Position numbers and translations under genes: made by a program
The notes under the pieces: generated by a model
The model's input: only the letters and a program-made list of their open reading frames with translations
What the model was told of the DNA's origin: nothing
The model's database searches: none
Assembly: GCA_018902385.1 (NCBI GenBank)
Contig: JABSSW010000075.1
Span: forward strand, 92,515-156,514
From: Physcia stellaris
Taxonomy: Eukaryota > Ascomycota > Lecanoromycetes > Caliciales > Physciaceae
Length of the DNA stretch: 64,000 bases
Reading direction: 5' to 3'
Shown here: positions 1-11,500 of the stretch, one piece after another
Layout of the letters: the number at the start of each line of letters is the position of its first letter
Numbering within the stretch: position 1 is the stretch's first letter

Positions 1-530
1 ATAGGATACACTTTATCGCATGTGAGTAAGTTCATCGACATTCGAAGCCGTATCTTGGCACAAATAGTCCTCAGTAATTATGTATAAGATTGTACTCTCG
101 TGGCGAGCCTAGACGTCTGATCGTGCTGCGAATTGGCCAGGCAGGTATGTATGGACCGCTCTACCCCGATGTTTGAGGTTAGAATTGACCGAATATTAAT
201 TACCGACCATGGTACCGTGCATGCATTGATAGTCTTGATAGATTTAGCAACGATGGGTGAGGGGAGCTGAATGATATAACTCAAGGAGTAAGAATGCCGG
301 AAATGCCAGTAGAATTGGGGCACATAATCGCTAAGCACGATGTTCCATTGTTATTACTTGCATCACCATCGCATTTATACTCGCTGACCGGTAGTCTGCA
401 TACTCGTTACAGGCCTTATTTGAAATAGCTCAACGCAGCCAACAATCTCCCCAATGGAACAAAGAAAACAAAATACACTCTCCAAACCAACCCAGCCGCT
501 AGGGTCGAAGGAAAGATGAACTCACAGAGT
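1..530. other. Intergenic, no gene seen
   Basis: I see no conserved coding sequence, RNA gene or repeat here. The only open frame is a short minus-strand stretch without recognisable features. The right edge is the 3' flank of the minus-strand hypothetical gene that ends at 531. Confidence 0.5.
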
Positions 531-1535
531 TTACTCAATAAGATCCTCGACTTCATCATTCTCATCTCTCTTCGCCTCCGCCTCCGCCTCTTTAGCCAGC
601 AGCTGCTGAATTTCCTCTTTCGAAGGTGAGCTGGGCTTGGCTATCGATGCCTGCGCAACCTCCATCAACGATCGGTTCGATGTTGTACCCCGGATTTCCT
701 CTTCTGAAGGCGGTCTGGACCCAGCGATCGGTGCTGGCGCAACCTTCGCCAGCGACTGTTTCGATATTGCTGGCCGGATAGCAAGAGTAAAGGTACGTTG
801 TGGCGGCCTATGGGCCAATAATTGAGCTAGATTAGCCTCATCCGCGGTTGCTTGCGGGACAAGCTCTGAAGCCCTTGGTAAAGCGCGCTTAAGGTCCTGA
901 GAGCTCGTCGCCGAGGTTCCTAGCAGAGAAGTAGAGGGTCGTGTGCTGCCCGGCTTGTTATTCTTCTTGACTTTCTTCCTTGCTGGTCGTCGTCTGAGCA
1001 CTTCCTCTTCGTCTTCAGTGGAACTATACTCCGCTCGTTTCTGCTCGTTCTCCAAGTGCGACAGGATTTCTTCCGAGTCGTGAGTATGTGGTGTATCCAG
1101 CCAGCAGTTGAGGCGGCGGCAGATCGCTTCTGCGGGTTCTTGCGTTGGATCTGTTATACCACCATAGTTTCTGTAGCAAGAGAATGATTCCACCGGGTTT
1201 ACTACCTGACAGCCGTAACCATGTTCAGTACCGCTCGGCTCGAACGCATACTCGTAAGGGTCGATCTCATCGTAGACAAATGAAGGATAGTGGCGGTCTG
1301 GCATTGTAAAACGTCGCGGATCTCCATAGCTGGGCCCGACATAGGACATTGTTGTATACACTCTTGGCGCCTTGGGTGCGCTTGGAAGTGTCGTCGGAAG
1401 ACGTGTGAAATTGCGTTCGCCAGGCATGCGGCGAGTGAGTGGACGCTTATGCTTTCGAGTAGGAGGATGGACCTGCAAACCGACATCCTCCATTGGTACA
1501 TCGCACTTTGCAGTCATGTCGGAAATGGCTTCCAT
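531..1535 (-). CDS. Hypothetical low-complexity protein, possibly nuclear
   Basis: A single uninterrupted 334-codon frame that I do not recognise. The first 125 residues are rich in Pro, Tyr and Arg. Residues 170-180 are acidic, followed by a strongly basic run (RRRPARKKVKKNNK, 181-194) that would serve as a nuclear localisation signal. The C-terminal third is low complexity and holds an internal imperfect duplication: residues 258-281 and 286-309 share the pattern S-x-x-SL-x-x-V-A, a central I-A, and a terminal P-S-x-EEI, with a 28-residue period. The protein ends in a Glu/Ala/Lys-rich helix. No signal peptide, membrane segment or catalytic motif is visible. The frame is too long to be chance in DNA of this composition, so I take it as real. 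Function unknown. It lies alone, with more than 2 kb of empty DNA downstream of its promoter side. Confidence 0.6.
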   Translation of the reverse strand: MEAISDMTAKCDVPMEDVGLQVHPPTRKHKRPLTRRMPGERNFTRLPTTLPSAPKAPRVYTTMSYVGPSYGDPRRFTMPDRHYPSFVYDEIDPYEYAFEPSGTEHGYGCQVVNPVESFSCYRNYGGITDPTQEPAEAICRRLNCWLDTPHTHDSEEILSHLENEQKRAEYSSTEDEEEVLRRRPARKKVKKNNKPGSTRPSTSLLGTSATSSQDLKRALPRASELVPQATADEANLAQLLAHRPPQRTFTLAIRPAISKQSLAKVAPAPIAGSRPPSEEEIRGTTSNRSLMEVAQASIAKPSSPSKEEIQQLLAKEAEAEAKRDENDEVEDLIE

Positions 1536-3656
1536 ATCTTACAGATCACCCTAAATAGTGTTAGGCAGGAAAGGGGTATGTCGTGTTGCTGTAGACTGAG
1601 GGATTACTAAGGCGAATAACGGGATAGAGCAGGTGTTTTCTAGTAAAAGAAAAGTAGATGAACGTTCACTAAGTTAGAAACCGCGATGTGGATAGGAGAA
1701 GAGCATATAATATCTTCAATCGTATTAAGGGCGAGGTGTTCTTTGATGTTAGAATGTCGGAATGATTCAATTCGTTCAACCCCCATTCAAGGAACAAAGG
1801 CATTGATATATATAACAAAGAGAAAGACTCCGAAGGACAAAGCGCCACAAAGCTGTGACGCAGCCTTGCGCCTAATACGTAGTCGACACAGCCTTTAACA
1901 GTCCTGCAGCGAGTTCACCGGATATTGGTCGTGAAGCCTACTGCATCTCTGGAAGCTGGGAGTGTCGCAGATCGTGATGACAAGTGCGTGATGCTCCAAA
2001 TGTGAGTCACAGCCAAACTCTGAGTTTTAGGCTTCTGTGATAGCAGCAAAATAGTGTCAGTAACTACTCCGCATAACCAGTACTTAACAAAGTCCGGTAC
2101 CGAGAATTGTCACCTTGGATTCACCAACCTCTAAGGCTGTGTCGCTCAGCCAAAACGTGACACGGTATTCGGAGGCTTGCCTTTAGCCTCCGCTTCCGCT
2201 TATGTCCTAATTATGGCAAGCAATCCTCGGCAGACTTTCTCGAGTTTTCACAGGAAAGAGTATAGCTGATCATTAACATTCCAGTTCCATAAAAGCTGTT
2301 TTTTACCAATTTGGGGCTGTTAAGAAGACTGAGTAGGCGATTGTTCCGGTGAAAAAGAGTGTAGAGGTATTTGAGCACTGTTATTGACGATATGTGCTGA
2401 TTTATTAGTTTCGACTTGATCCGCCAAAGGACGTGGAGGTAGCCGAAGCAGTGAAAAGCTTCAGTGTCCAATAAGGTCCAAAATCGGGCCAGCCTCGATG
2501 ATCAGAAGGGTAACCCAGGTGACTGCTTTTGCCACAATCACTACCACTTGACAGGCGCCAAACACTATATTCACAATAAAGAGATAATCTCTGCAGTAGT
2601 GCAGGCTGGTGAAGTAATTCCTCTTTGGCGAGACGTTCATGTGATAGGCCTTTTACCCTCAGACTAATGAATCTGTATGTGAGTGCGACTGTAGCTGTGC
2701 TCTCGTCAAGCTCTGGCTGCTCGACAATCTACAAAGAGCCTTTCATCGATTCTGTCATGTCGATCTTAAGCCATGGCAGGATTAACGATAACTTGGACTT
2801 TGTGCCACACTGGCTTATAGCCACCGTCCATTAAGTTCAACTTTTGGCTGCGGTGGTTGAGCGAAGAGCTGATATGCGAGAATTGATCCGTACTTCATCA
2901 TTCGGGATGCGTCAATGTGAACAACGCTCGCAACCCAGAGTCGCTAGTGGGGTACTTTGAAGCAATACCATATGCAGTGTGTGCTCACCCTGCATTCTCC
3001 GGTGGAAGGCAGCCGCCTGGGGGATGGCAAAGTGAGTATGCGATGAGACTGGTGAAACAGACAGGGAGAGGGTCGAAGAGCATGATACCACAGCTCTGCA
3101 AGCGCTAAGAGTGGTTTTCATACTGTGTCTGATTCCGATCCCATGAATTCCTTCAAAACCATTCTACAATTGGATGATTCTTGCTTGACCGACACCGCCG
3201 CATGGAAATGGATGCGATGAAGAGCGATGCAATCCGCCAAACAAGGCGACCTTATGATTTGGTAGGAATGATCCTTACCCACCTCGCACATCCTGGAGCT
3301 GTTTTCCTGACATGAGGAGCTTTGAAGACCTAGAAGAAGCACACTGGGTACATGTAGGTAAACCCTCTACGGAGTCTCGGAGTCAACAAGCAACGACGCG
3401 GACGATCAGCTGATTTCGCGTTTAATTCACGGTTACCTAGATCGCGGCGCGTTCCCCCGCCGCCAAGGCGCCAGAAGGGCACCTTAGGTCCTCTAGAGCT
3501 TCAAGTCACTTCCATTCCTTCTCTTGCCCCCACTCGCATCCATTCTATTCTACGGCATTACCATTGAGCAGCAACTTTCGAAGGCGCTGGAAGCTCAGGT
3601 CAAATAGTACATCTCACTATCCATCAGCATCCAACACGTCTCCTCTTGCCGATTCA
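1536..3656. other. Long intergenic stretch, no gene supported
   Basis: About 2.1 kb with only short open frames on both strands (none above about 86 codons, none with recognisable motifs). The last ~250 bases form the promoter and leader of the first F-box gene. They contain a GC-rich patch around 3440-3480 that resembles the matching region upstream of the second F-box gene (about 7530-7575), so the promoter was duplicated along with the gene. Confidence 0.45.
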
Positions 3657-5045
3657 ATGGCGCAAGTCACTCTCAGTGATTCTCAGGTCAATCCAGGCTC
3701 TCCTCATTTTATCCACCTCCCACTAACCAGTTGATAGTCAGCCAAGGTAACAGACATTTCGAGCCTACCCCTTGAATTACTGATTGATAGCCTACGCTGG
3801 CTCGATGTGAAGTCCCTGAAAGAAGCTCGGCTCACTTGCCGGCGCTGGGGTGAGGCAGGCGCCCACAGTCTCTATCACCGTTTATATTTCGCTCCTCGCA
3901 AAGATGTCATGAAAGAATTTACGGAAATCACGAACAAGCCTGCGTTTGCCGCCAATGTCACTGAGGTCGTCTACGACGCCCGGATGTTTTGGAGTCATGC
4001 GGCGACACGTCCTGCATATGATAAGGCGTTTTTCCGTGGATTCCCCAGTCGCTACGAAGAGAACGAGTCGAGTGACGAGGAAATGGATGACTCCGACTTC
4101 GATGAGTGGTGTCGCGGTAGCCCGTCTTCGCATGAAGGGCTTGCAGCCAGTCATCAACGGTACGCCTCCCTCTTGAAGGAACAAACATCGATCATTGCAT
4201 CTGGTCAAGACCTTATTGCTTTGTGTGCGGGTATGAAGCAATTACCAAATGTTGAGTGGATTTCAATTCTCGATAAATTTAGAAGCTCAGACTACAGTCC
4301 TTTCCTATGGGATTATGGGGAATGGAGTTGGTATCATGATCGGTCAAACAAAAGCATGGAGGGAATCGCGAAACCAGCGCGATGGCGATCAGCTCGATTG
4401 ACAAGGAACGAGTTGGAGAACCATCCCTGGGATTTCAAGGGTATTGAAAACCTCTTCCAAGCAGTGTTTTTGCATGCACCAAATATCAAAAAGTTCGTGG
4501 TTGGATGCCAAATGTCAAACCTGTCCACAGAAATTTTCCGCCAGCCAGCTGCAGTAGAAGCTATGAGTAAGATCGCGCCTCAACTGACCATGATCAAGTT
4601 GGACTGTACCCCATCCCGGGATGAGTCGTCACCAACGTGGATTGAAGGCTTGACACGGATCTTCCATCAAGCCACGAAACTCAACGAGCTTTTTATCACA
4701 CTTAATAGGTCACTGGACTATGCCCAAAAGCTGTTTGAAAACAGGAAATGGCCTCATCTAAAGATCCTGGACCTTGGGGATGGCGAAGTGGATCTCGATC
4801 TTTTAAAAGCTATCAGTCACTCCCACGCTGACGTTCTTCGAGAGTTAAGGCTTCGTAACAACTTCCTAGTAGGGCCAAAAGACTGGAAAGAGGCTGCTGC
4901 AGAGCTGGGCAAAATTCTCAAGCTTGACCTCGTTGCTCTTTCATCCATGTGTGACGAAGTCAGCATTCATGAACCCGACAAACCCATACAGGGATGTGGC
5001 GATTGCTCAGGCGACCGCTCGATGGTTCATGCAGCGGGTTCCTAA
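3657..5045 (+). CDS. F-box protein paralogue 1 (C-terminus lost by frameshift)
   Basis: F-box proteins are the substrate-recruiting part of SCF ubiquitin ligases. Exon 1 (3657-3686) encodes MAQVTLSDSQ. A 51-nt intron (3687-3737, branch CTAAC, acceptor TAG) joins it in phase 0 to exon 2 at 3738. The F-box follows directly (SSLPLELLIDSLRWLDVKSL, then a LTCRRW motif), then a block shared by all three local paralogues (YFAPRKD, PAF-A-N-TE-VYDARMFW, an acidic insert, LKEQTSII, LDLGDGEVDLDLLKAISHSH, LRELRLRN). The long C-terminal part resembles degenerate leucine-rich repeats, the usual substrate-binding module. Compared with the paralogues, the frame shifts near 4975-4990 and stops early at 5045. 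The homologous tail continues in another frame to 5178. The predicted product is 445 aa and lacks about 60 conserved C-terminal residues. Confidence 0.75.
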
Positions 5046-5178
5046 CTCTGACCTAGGCATGGTTGGAGATGGCGGTTTTGTCGTAGCATGGCATAAGCAA
5101 AACTACACGAAAATGTCAGGGTTCATTGAGATCTTCGATGAATATAGTGGCATCGAGGTGGAGGACGTTCGGCTATGA
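5046..5178 (+). pseudogene. Out-of-frame C-terminal tail of F-box paralogue 1
   Basis: This continues the homology to paralogues 2 and 3 in a frame shifted relative to the main frame: a (R)WFMQRVP block, matching FMQWVP and FLSWIP in the paralogues, then a VVAWHKQNYT block matching MAFHKDNHT. The shift lies a little upstream, around 4975-4990. A one-base indel is the simplest cause. No GT..AG intron there restores the frame. Confidence 0.6.
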
Positions 5179-7639
5179 GTCTGTAGCTAGACTCTGGTAC
5201 AGCTAGTAATAAGTGCTGAAGGCTAGAAGCCAGAGTCAAGCATGGAAGCGGTTCCACAATACGATCAGACAACCTTCAAGCTATCTCCAGATCAGAATAA
5301 TTAAGCATGCATTCAGTAATCGGTTCATTCCTGTTTTTCGCCTTTTTCCAATGTGTTGGGTTGCCTGATCAGTGGAGAAAGTACTGTGTAACCGTGTAGC
5401 ATCAAGGCTTCTACTTCTACTAACCCTCGTCTACCAAACTCATCAACTGGACATTCATCCCCCAAAGTCGAAGGATTCTTAGTGTTCTAATTGCCAACAG
5501 CGTGTATATAACTCCGTCGACATACAATCCACAACTTCGATAAATACATATACTTTATCGCAGGCCTCCTGTTTCATCAGGAAGTCACCAAAACCAACGA
5601 ATATGACAGTTCTCCATCCCTAGCTTCATGGAGAACATACTTCTTCGACACTCTATTGCCTTCTTATGCTTTGCATTCCCACACCCACTTTTCTTTTCAG
5701 CATTTCGATCCCTGATTAGACCATTGCGACCAGTCGTTCTCGGTAATCTTCAATGTCTCTTTAGTCTCAGAGTGGAATTGTCGTAGATGACGAATTGATC
5801 CACTCAAAAGATCGATTGAAGTCATTGGAGATCTTTTCATACCTCGGTGGGTTGAGCTGAATAGATCGGGAACCAACATACCATGCTCCATGATGACTTC
5901 CTCTAATCCGGCACATTGAAACTGGAAGAAGATCTGTGTACCAGCATGAGAATGTTCGAAATTGGGGACGAAAAAGCATACATAACAGGGACAGTGACTG
6001 GAACTTAACGTCCTGATTCTCGCCTTCGGCCAAGGTTATGTGAGTTATATGGCGATTCACGGATAGAAGGCAAAATCGAGACGACAGAGCAGAGTCAACA
6101 TTTGAATGTCTCCAGCTTCTCCGCGGAGCCAGTAGCCGCCCCCACGCTTCATATTTCGACAGTCGAAATGCTTGATAGTGCTCAAGAAAATATCAGGTGA
6201 AACCGGGCTTACTGTGATATTGACTTCCAATACAAAATTACAGAGCTCAATGTCAAGTAAGCTCCATTATTAGCTGAAGCTTTAAAGTCTCAAGAACCCA
6301 GCGAGCAAGCAGTCTGAGTTTTGTGAGGTACACTTGGAACTACTAAGGAATTACTAGCAGACGCAGACTCTGAAGCTTATTAGGGTATCTATGCCATTGC
6401 GGAAGATCGAGAGTACACAGCAGAACGCCATATAACATTTTAACTTTATGTCTTGATACATGCGTGGCTTTCTTTCGCACCTGGGAACGGGTACAACCTC
6501 CATCGTCAAAATCTACATCCAACGCACAAAACTCAACTAAAGCTCCAAAGCACACAAGCGAGACCCATCTTGCACTTCGTAGCTGCTCTGACTGATTTGT
6601 CGAGTTATACGTCATATGCCTTCGGCTTTGTCTTAGCTTCGTTGTTTCCTTGACCATATCTCGGAATAGCGAGCTCGGCTCTAATCTACTGTACCATCGA
6701 TTGTTAATTTTCTTAGTATCATTATAGGACGAGAGGAGATGAAATTGGATTGGGGGAGTTGCTTGCGTGAAGCAAACTGAATCTAGAGTTTCTCTGCAAT
6801 CGTCAGCTCTCATCGTTGTTCCTGTAATGCCTTAAAGACAGCGTTCAACGACGTGATACTTCAGTCATTGTCCATAAAGGAAGCGACGTGAGAGTAGTCA
6901 TCACGACACTTATCATTCTCAGCCAACACAATTATCAATTCTGGGCAAACTAGCGACGAATGCGACTCGAATGGGTTACTTTTTCTTGCTGGCAACAACT
7001 TAATGCATACTCTTGACCTTAGTTTGCATTGTAAGACACTTCCATACTTCGTCTGTCTGGCAGCATTCTCCAACTTTGGGTTTTATCTACCCCGCAGTAT
7101 AAGCGAGATTATGGTGCAAATCCAGGGTGCTGCCAGACGTACGAAATAAAAGATATTGGCATTCTCATGTTACCTTTTAGATAGAAGATGTAAATACAAT
7201 GGCAAAATGATGATGTAGATGGATAAAGCAGAAGAGATTGCCACTCGAACCGACCTGTTGGATGGGAGAAACAAGAAACTGGTAATTGGTCCATAAGCGA
7301 GGCATCACGTGACGCACCTTAATTGCTTGGCAATAGGCCTACTAGAAATCCGCCCGTAGCACACCTGCAGATAGACCATAACAAGCACCCCTAGAACCAT
7401 TCGATCAGATCCATGTTAGACCCCTTATTAGTGACCTATTCTACAGCCCCTGCGTATCGCTAAAACCCCATTTTTTCGACCCCGTATGAGATCCCTTATG
7501 CGGCTAAAACCACCCGCGCTAGCCGCTGTGAGTTTGGCGCGTCTTCCCGCTGCTAAGACGCAAGCACCAGGAAGTTCAAGGTCCTCTTCGAATAATCACT
7601 CTCTCCTCTCGCATCTGCTACAGCAGTAGGTACATAATC
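5179..7639. other. Intergenic between F-box paralogues, no gene supported
   Basis: About 2.5 kb with no recognisable gene. The longest open frame is a 156-codon minus-strand frame at 6343-6813. It has an ATG, but its Ser/Arg-rich sequence matches nothing I know and it has no intron or domain signal, so I do not call it. The final ~120 bases are the leader of paralogue 2. Confidence 0.4.
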
Positions 7640-9283
7640 ATGGAGCCGCGACCTTTGTATACGTCAGGAAGTCACATCAATAGCACTTCTCAACATCTAT
7701 CAACATCCCATATGTCGCCTCTTGCCGATATTAGCACTCAGGTTATTCCACGCTCGCTTTGGTTTCATTACCGCACACTAATTGTTATACAGTCGGTCCA
7801 GTTAGCCTCGATCAGTACCTTGCCAGACGAGCTCCTGATTAATACTTTGCGGCATCTTGACATATGCTGCCTCAAACAAGCTCGGCTCACATGTCGTCGG
7901 TGGAGCAAAACAGGCGCATACAGTCTCTTTCACCGCATTTACTTCGCACCACGCAAAGACCTCATGACAATCTTCAGCGCTATTACAGAGAATCCAGCGT
8001 TTGCTTCCAACATCACTGAATTGGTTTACGATGCTACGATGTTCTGGGGCTACATTGCAGAGCCATCTATGTACGCGAGAGCCTTTGCACATGGCTTTCC
8101 TTTCAGGTTCCCCGAAGATGACGTCGGTGCCGATTTCACCGAAGATCCTGAGCCTGAGATAGATGCAGCGGATGAGGAAAAACTCTGTTCCAGTCAGCAA
8201 CGTTACACGGCGCTATTGAAAGAACAGACATCTATCATAGATCACGGGCAAGATCTTGATGCATTGTGCGCAGGTTTGACCCGGTTACCTAACCTGAATC
8301 GGATCTGGGTCCTCGATTGTTTCTTAGATGATGTTGACTTCAACATGTACATTGAGGCCCATTTCCGGTGGTATAGAGTGTGGTCACAAAAGCATACTGC
8401 AGGCCTCGCCCGTTTATCGCGATGCTCAGAAGCTGCTTTCACCCCTGGTGCTCTAGAAAAGTCTCTCTGGGACTCACGTGGGATAGATAATCTTCTCAAG
8501 GCGATAGGGTTGTACTCTTCTAACCTCAAGGAGCTTCTTCTCGGCTGTCGGAGCTCAAAATTATCGTTTGAGATCTTCAGTAGAGCTGATAATATGAAGG
8601 CCTGCCTCGAGATAGCACCGCTTTTGCGTAGGCTGAAACTGGATTGCAGGGCCCCATTGGACGCTCCGGAGCAACAGGGTATACAGAATATGGCGTACTT
8701 CATACAAAGTGCACAGCAACTACAAGAATTATATCTCACCTGCGACGAATCGTTGACATTTCTGCCAACTATCTTTCAGCAAAATAAGTGGCCTGCTCTG
8801 AGAGTCCTTGATTTTGGGAACGGTGATTTAGACTTCCTCACGTTGAAGGCCATTGCTCAGTGTCACAATGAAGTGCTGCGCGAATTGAGAATTCGAAATA
8901 TGCATTTGCATGGGGAAGAGACATGGAAAGGAGTTGCCATCAAGATCGGCAGGATCTTGCACCTGGATTTCGTGTCGGTGTCGTCGTTGAGTCAGGAGGC
9001 GGAATTATTCGCAGCGAGGGAGCGTCCATCCCAATCGGATCGATACCTGGGAATAGCTCGTTTCTTTCTTTCCTGGATACCAGGTAAACAAATCCGAAAA
9101 CTGGGTAATCATAATTTTGCAATGGCATTCCATAAGGACAATCATACGTACGATTCTCGGGCAGCTGAAATTAAGGCTGAATCACGTATAATAGATGGGT
9201 CAGATGATTCAGATGATGATAACTTCGAGTCTGAGGTTGATGGAGAGTCGGCCCCAACAGAAGTCTCGCAACCGGCCACATGA
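7640..9283 (+). CDS. F-box protein paralogue 2 (intact copy)
   Basis: This is the only copy of the local F-box family that reads through to a normal end. A 51-nt intron (7742-7792, branch CTAAT, acceptor CAG) sits just before the F-box in phase 0, at the same place and with the same length as in paralogue 1; splicing gives about 530 aa. The F-box (ISTLPDELLINTLRHLDICC, then LTCRRW) is followed by the shared YFAPRKD, PAFASNITELVYD and LLKEQTSII blocks and by a long LRR-like region. The Asp/Glu-rich tail (about 20 of the last 45 residues acidic or Ser) is absent from the other copies. I start at the first ATG (7640). An in-frame ATG at 7711 matches the start region of the paralogues better, so the true protein may be 24 residues shorter. 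Likely an SCF substrate adaptor; target unknown. Confidence 0.8.
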   Translation: MEPRPLYTSGSHINSTSQHLSTSHMSPLADISTQVIPRSLWFHYRTLIVIQSVQLASISTLPDELLINTLRHLDICCLKQARLTCRRWSKTGAYSLFHRIYFAPRKDLMTIFSAITENPAFASNITELVYDATMFWGYIAEPSMYARAFAHGFPFRFPEDDVGADFTEDPEPEIDAADEEKLCSSQQRYTALLKEQTSIIDHGQDLDALCAGLTRLPNLNRIWVLDCFLDDVDFNMYIEAHFRWYRVWSQKHTAGLARLSRCSEAAFTPGALEKSLWDSRGIDNLLKAIGLYSSNLKELLLGCRSSKLSFEIFSRADNMKACLEIAPLLRRLKLDCRAPLDAPEQQGIQNMAYFIQSAQQLQELYLTCDESLTFLPTIFQQNKWPALRVLDFGNGDLDFLTLKAIAQCHNEVLRELRIRNMHLHGEETWKGVAIKIGRILHLDFVSVSSLSQEAELFAARERPSQSDRYLGIARFFLSWIPGKQIRKLGNHNFAMAFHKDNHTYDSRAAEIKAESRIIDGSDDSDDDNFESEVDGESAPTEVSQPAT

Positions 9284-10417
9284 GAGCTTAAGTCGGTGGT
9301 ATGGATTTCCATTACTGATCGATAGCTTTCTGACCGCGATCTAGGCTTGTTTGAGTAGAAAAGCGTGCCATGGCTTAGCATGGCGCCAGGATAACAATCA
9401 ATTCAGTCCGGGGTCGAATACGTCAGAATGGATTATGAGGATCTCGCGATCAACGTGTTATGGAGCTGAAGTCTCTTACGACTCAGTGGTACACTTGTTC
9501 GCGACATTGATGGGGTCTGAATAGTGGATTTGAAGCTAGAAGGGCAAGTCGTGCGATAGATAGGTCGAGAGGAGCAATGAAGACACCCCCGACATTCAAG
9601 GGTGAAATACTCCAAGCTAAAGCGGATAGCTTGAGCGACACTACACTTTTAGACAGTACATTTACAAATCCACGGTATCTGCGCCCAGCCACTTCTAATT
9701 TCTTTTCATCCACTCACAACTCGAATGTAGGACGGGGGAGTATGGGATAAATTCCAATTAAATGCATGCTCGTCTTATCAGCGTGAAGACGAGTTCCCTG
9801 TGTTTTCCTTGCTGATCAAGGGAACCTTGCAGTTGATTGTCTCAAACGCACTGCGGCATCCTTCTCGTCCGATTGGCGGACTTGTGCATTCTCTGATCTA
9901 ACGGATAATTAGTAATCTCTTTTCTTCTCTTATCAAAAACATACTCCACAAGACCCCGTGGCATAACCCAGCATCAGCACAAACTTCAGCCCATGCACAA
10001 AATTATCCAACCAAAGCATCTAAATACGCATGTGGAACACGAAGAACGCTTGCAGTAAGAATTCCAGCAGTGGCAAGAAATCTGGACACTGTCTCGATTT
10101 TGTGCTCAGTCTTGGTGAGACTTGCGCTGTAGATCATTCTTTGATTCCACACGTCATACCATTAAACAATCGCTGAACATGACCTATCTACGCACGAATA
10201 TAGGGACGTCTCCGGCGCTCTCTGCGCCGATCGAGATGACCCGGAGATTAGCTGAGCTGGGCAAGTAACAGCCAATCAAGATAAAAAGGCCACGATCTTA
10301 CAAAGAAAGAGATCTCAGTCGATCAAGATAAGAATTCTGCAGCGAAATTTCGGCTTCTGGGGCGTTCTGGGCCTCTCTTACCCAATAGTGCTTGTATACG
10401 TCACGAATCACAATAAT
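9284..10417. other. Intergenic, no gene seen
   Basis: About 1.1 kb with only short unrecognised frames. It has no repeats or RNA signals that I can support. Composition is normal (not AT-rich), so it is not part of the mutated transposon class seen at the right end of the window. Confidence 0.45.
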
Positions 10418-11206
10418 ATGGAAGCTCAAAGGCTGCTGACGAAAAACCACATAGAGTCTTTGTGTACGGGCTTCGTCATTTTGGGTCTGCGGGGCTGTTT
10501 TATGGCTAATTATTATGTTGGATTATCATTTTCGCCATCGCTGCATGTATGGCTGGATTGGTCTCACTGTAACTTATCTCATGAATTACAGAGTAGAATG
10601 AGGAGAAACCTTGAAGAGAGTTCCTACACACGCTTTTTCCTCACTCAAGGTGGGAAATCAGCGCTTGAGCGAGTCCTTTTTGGACTTCATTTGACGGCTG
10701 CTTTCACGCAACGCGTTTGCGGGTTGAGCAGAGAATGGAAGAGTAGCGCTCGTGATCGTCTAATGTTGGATTGGCGTAGGAAGACGCTGATGATTTATCG
10801 CTGTACATGTTATCTGTAAGTCCTGATTGAAGGCGGAAAAAGAAAAATCCGATGAAAGGGTACGTTCGATGTACTTTTACCTACCCTGTAGGGAAGACTG
10901 ACCAGCTACTTTAGGCTCCTCCTACCTGTCGATATTCTTGAGGACACGAAAGTGTCCCTAGACTTGTTGTCCCCATGCTGGGACGACGCGACGGTAGCGC
11001 TTTTCGGGGAAGAGGAACAGATATTTCACGAACAGGGACCCTTCGAAGTCACCACAACTTTAACATCATTAGATAATGATCATTGGAGAGACCATCGAAG
11101 CCCTCAGCAGTTCTGGACGTTTTGGATTGCTATTATGATATTAGTTATGACTGCGTTCTCAATCGTAGCTTCCATTGTGCAAGCTTTGGGCCGCAAGTCC
11201 TCGTGA
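10418..11206 (+). CDS. Small hypothetical protein with C-terminal membrane anchor
   Basis: A two-exon model. Exon 1 runs 10418-10815 and a 99-nt intron (10816-10914, GTAAGT donor, TTTAG acceptor) joins it in frame to exon 2 (10915-11206), giving 229 aa. The C-terminus has a single hydrophobic helix (FWIAIMILVMTAFSIVASIV) preceded by an aromatic/basic stretch (DHRSPQQFWTFW). The pattern W-R-D-x-R, then QxWTFW(I/V)A followed by a TM helix, occurs at the C-terminus of a large family of fungal proteins of unknown function, often in telomeric or incompatibility-gene neighbourhoods; I recall this from general knowledge and could not check it. Exon 1 is poorly conserved-looking and may be a truncated remnant of a longer parent. 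The start is uncertain (ATG at 10418 or 10502). Confidence 0.4.
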
Positions 11207-11500
11207 AGCCGCGCTGCTGCCATAACTGACACAAATCAGTATCAGTACGCTACCGAAGAAGACCACTTCTTTATCCATCACGGTTAGCGCATGCAATCGT
11301 AGCTCATACGTAAAACACTAGAGGAACAGGACTTTGTGGTGGACGAGATCCTGTCTGAAGGGTATCGCAGCCTTGACTTAGGTGAATCTGCTGTGGAGAT
11401 CGACGTACGACGACGAAAACATGCTGATTGAAGAACCTCTTCGGGGTTTTTTAACCGAATCAAGAAGCAGTTGGGCAGAGCACCTAGCCATTCACAGCCT

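Noticed and set aside
6343-6813. 156-codon minus-strand open frame
   Set aside because: It starts with ATG but has no recognisable domain, odd composition and no supporting splice or neighbour evidence. Kept out of the gene list.
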